Assembly: GCA_030052745.1 (NCBI GenBank)
Contig: JANBVO010000012.1
Coordinates: 1-64,000, forward strand
DNA from: Pleurostoma richardsiae
Taxonomy: Eukaryota; Ascomycota; Sordariomycetes; Calosphaeriales; Pleurostomataceae
DNA length: 64,000 nucleotides
Direction: 5' to 3'
Part shown: positions 60,748 to 64,000 of the stretch, one piece after another
Layout: the number at the start of each line of letters is the position of its first letter
Position numbering within the stretch: position 1 is the first letter of the stretch
Notes under the pieces: model-generated
Told to the model about the DNA's origin: nothing
Seen by the model: only the letters and a program-made list of their open reading frames with translations
The model's database searches: none
Position numbers and translations under genes: made by a program

Positions 60748-63700
60748 AGCTGCGTATTGGGACGGGCGGTACTGGATATGTGGGATAACAGTGACCCGGG
60801 CCGCTGACACACGGAATGGAAAGCCCTCGCAGAGGGTCAACAGAGAAAAGACAGCAATAGCGCGAGGCGAGGAGACAGGATCGTGGACTACTCTTCGATG
60901 TCCTTGGATGACGGAAGCAAAGAGGAGAAGCTACCTATTATGATGAGACCAAAACCAATAGACCGGGCAGGAGTCCCGATAAGGAGCAGCGATAAGGGGG
61001 TGCCCGGTTTAGTTCAAAGTTTCGGCTACTCGGCCACATAACTTAATCAGTACACCCATGTACTGAGTATTTCGTACGGAGCAGCCTTCTGATTTTCTTT
61101 TAGTTGCATGACGCTGGCTGCTATGGGGTACTCGCAGATAAATGCCATGCCAAGGTATGTGTTTAGAGAATACCTACTTAGTACACTCGACAACTACCCG
61201 TAACGGCGCACGAACCTAATCACGACGTGTTATCTACATGGTGGCAACCAGCCTCAATGGTTGGCTCATGACTGGCAATCATGCAAGTCTGTTCAGACTG
61301 GAGGTTCCGGCTACGGTAAGACGCTTCGCAGTCGGCGTCGGCCACACGAGCACAACTGCCATGTTGCTCGAAAGCGGCTATCTCCCGAGCGGGACTATTG
61401 TATCTTCACTGCATGCACGCCCTTGATATCATCGCTTATCCCCCCCAAAGGGCCTGTCTATCGTGGGACGACGTCCGTTTGCTCCGTCCATACCTACGTC
61501 AGTTGCTATTCTGGGAGCTTGCCTGCCAACGTGCCGGGAAAACTGCGGACCGCCGGGGGGTCAGACCCACGTCGGTGTTGGAGAAACAAGCAAGTGATTG
61601 ACGGGGACGGCTCAACACAAAGCTGTGGGACACAGCAAAATGTTGGAGATCTCCATGGCCTGCCTTGCCTGCGTTACTGGAGCCTGCCTGGCCGAGACCG
61701 GGAAATGCAGAAAAACACGCCGACGGGCAATCAGCGCCGAAGCGGAGGTACTGCCGGCTCGGCCGTTCCGCCGTGTTGAACACGAGCTTCGGTGGCGACG
61801 GCCGCACTACCCAACCAGCCCAGCCTGCAAGTATGTGGCGAAAGACAGTTCCCGTGTGCTGCAAGACCGGAGCAGCGATGACCAAGGCCGATGATCGATG
61901 ATATTCAGGCACGGCACAGAGAAGGTGCCTTGCCGTCCTGGGGGGATGATCACTCCAAAAATAAAACGATTTGCCCAGGGGACCGCCATCACAACATCGT
62001 GGTTCGGCTCCTTAGCTCCACCGTCTGTAGAGAGTATACTGACTGCGCGAAAGTAACTTGCATGCGTCTACAAGCAGACTGTCCCAGTCCATTTGGTCGT
62101 CGCCAATCCCTTCTCCTCCCCCGGCCCCCCAAGGCGCTCCACCGCTCTTACCCAGCCTTTCATACAGTCTTAGCAGGCGTAGGTACACCGTCTACAACGG
62201 TTAAAACCAAGGAACCTTCCCAATTCCCTTGTGTACTATGTGGATGTGTCCCAGATCGTCTTGTTGCCGCCTCGTCTTGGAAGCCTCTCCGCCCATAGTC
62301 GATATTTAACATCACGGCGGGCGAACCTGTTCGCGGCATATGACGAATACGGTACCTCGCACCGACAGATCCCAGTTGGGCAATTGGTCTCAGAGGCTGT
62401 GCTGCTGCATTACCTCGCCGATGGCTGCCGGGATTACTCTAATGTTGGCACACCGCCGAAGGAACTTGTGAGTTTACAGGAAGTACTCCGCCAATGTGGT
62501 CCTAGATAGCCCACAAGGCCTATATGTAACGGCGCGCTGATGGTTTCTGCTGCTTTGTGGTAATGAAGTGGGTATTCGGCAATTGTGTCATACTCCCACC
62601 GAGCGGATAGGCGAGGCAAGGCGCGGGGCCAGGGCTGTCAAGACACTGCTTTCTCACATCGGCTCGTCGCCTCCCCTCGTCAGCCTTGGTGGACAGAGCC
62701 CGCAATCAAGTCGTAGCACCGGGCATCGCAGGAATTCCTAACTACAACGGCCCCGTGTCACAGACGGTGTACGTCGCGATATCTGCTGAAGCCTTGGTGC
62801 TTGTTATACCTGTCCACACCAGATACTGTCCGGGCTGGCGCACACGCATCTTCAGGCCAGAGACAGGCCTGCGAGAGAAGGGGAGCTCGTCAGCAGCAAC
62901 AAAGTCATCCCTAAACCAGAGTGTTCCACCCTTCCCCCGCCACCACATTTCTGCCTTTTCAATGTGCATGACGGGGGTGCGGCAGGGCTCAAATAATTGG
63001 GTGCCGGCGTAAACGCCGTTTGCTCTGAAGAGGATAGTTCGACGCTGATGACTTGGAGGGCTGCGCAGGCGGGGCCAAGCGGCTCGAAGGAGGCGCACTG
63101 TTTTGAGTTTGATAACTCATGGCCAGCGAATGAAGGCTCGTCGCCTGGGACACTTTGCCCATATGATCAAAGACGACAAAAGCGGGATAGAAAGCGGGAG
63201 GTCATGGGTGCATGAAACATCCGTTTCATGCGATTCGGTGCATCAGGACCACGTCATTTCTCGAGTTGTTCGTGGCAGAGCGGCGACACCATCAATCTGG
63301 TCGCAGCGCCCAATGTCACTGCCCTCGCTGATGCTGGGTTATACGCCGTGTGCGCACGATATCCCACGGAAGAAATCGATGGTCGAGGCGTTGGCTATGA
63401 CTTACAGGCCGGAGACAAGGATCAGATTTCGGCGGCCAAGTTCTGATCACGATCACGAGACATACACGTGCTCTTGCCCCCCCCCCCCCCCGCGGGACTT
63501 ACGTCCGACTGGCGGAACGATAAATACCTGAGGCACAGTATGTCGATTGACGTCACTCCCAATGATTAACCGCAAAAATCCTGAAGGTTTGTCTCTTACT
63601 GCGCTGAAGGTTCGGAAGCTGGGGACTTAATGGATGGAGAGTATGAAGACAGGAAGTACATGCTCTACATTTTCTGATCACAGTCATTTACGGGTACTTG

Positions 63701-64000
63701 TCATTACATAGGTACCTACCTAGTCGGAAGCAGAATAGTGCAACGAATGGGAATGGAATAACTCAAATGAAGGGGGAAGTCTCCTAATATGCCCGCCGCC
63801 AGTACATCAAGCATCCTTAAACAGAATGAGGGACTGCATGTGCTCAACACCGTTCTTTCCTATCCCCGATGGTTCGCGATGGATATATTTTGGCTTGGGC
63901 GTGGACGGGGCGCCAGAAATGACATCGGAGACTCGGAATACGTGTCTACCCTGTATAGGCACCTACATACCCAAATTATACTTACCTTAACCCCCTAAAC
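60748..64000. other. 3.2-kb region without a supported gene
   Basis: ORFs of 60-140 codons overlap on both strands, but none has a recognisable domain or a consistent exon chain. A run of 15 C lies at 63477-63491. GGTACCTA words occur near 63710. The first ~200 bp should hold the promoter of the Osh gene. A fast-evolving or broken gene could be missed here. Confidence 0.4.

Noticed and set aside
62742-63098. 118-codon minus-strand ORF with a protein-like middle (MHIEKAEMWWRGKGG)
   Set aside because: No family recognised and no upstream or downstream exons fit; overlapping ORFs on the other strand are equally long.

Overview
This window comes from the nuclear genome of a filamentous ascomycete, most likely a Sordariomycete (Hypocreales or a related order). 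The genes carry short introns of about 50-120 bp with GTRNGT donors and GCTAAC/GCTGAC branch sites. Proteins such as the DASH subunit Dam1, FKS-type glucan synthase, Lcb1 and a siderophore transporter read as ascomycete versions. The AT-rich blocks carry C-to-T/G-to-A damage typical of repeat-induced point mutation (RIP). The species cannot be named from the sequence. All exon boundaries were inferred by eye from splice signals, frame continuity and family knowledge; no alignment was run.

Layout. 1-3600 is a RIP-degraded retrotransposon graveyard: the 3' end of a Copia pol gene, its LTR, an unclassified AT-rich block, and a second, more heavily mutated copy of the same LTR. 4128-12040 holds a siderophore-iron transporter, a GH17 cell-wall glucanase and LCB1 (sphingolipid synthesis). 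A second AT island lies at 12290-12850. 13250-19180 is FKS1. 22254-28217 holds a GCNA-like SprT metalloprotease, MOG1, HNT1 (HIT family) and a Sec14-domain protein. 29359-35815 holds DAM1, a DUF167 protein, a Prx5-type peroxiredoxin and an Ariadne RBR ubiquitin ligase. 37379-38523 looks like a broken gene. 39615-51676 is gene-dense: a PP28 phosphoprotein, an unknown membrane protein, mitochondrial IF2, TSR3, a GGA clathrin adaptor and PML1. 52904-60747 holds a large NLR-like STAND protein with an esterase head, and an Osh6/7-type lipid-transfer protein. The last 3.2 kb shows no gene I can support.

Most genes are housekeeping and do not form one pathway or cluster. Loose themes are cell wall (GH17, FKS1), membrane lipids (LCB1, Sec14-like, Osh6/7-like), protein traffic (MOG1, GGA), chromosome and genome care (DAM1, SprT) and RNA or translation (IFM1, TSR3, PML1). 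Genes are often in divergent or convergent pairs, for example MOG1/HNT1 and IFM1/TSR3.

The items most worth a second look are: the esterase/NB-ARC STAND protein, a candidate regulated-cell-death or allorecognition receptor whose tail lacks visible repeats; a tyrosine at the first position of FKS1 hot spot 1; a two-copy MITE-like family, one copy in the MOG1/HNT1 promoter; a 15-nt micro-exon carrying the HIT catalytic motif; a GC-AG intron in IFM1; and a palindromic decamer (TACCTAGGTA) found six times between genes.
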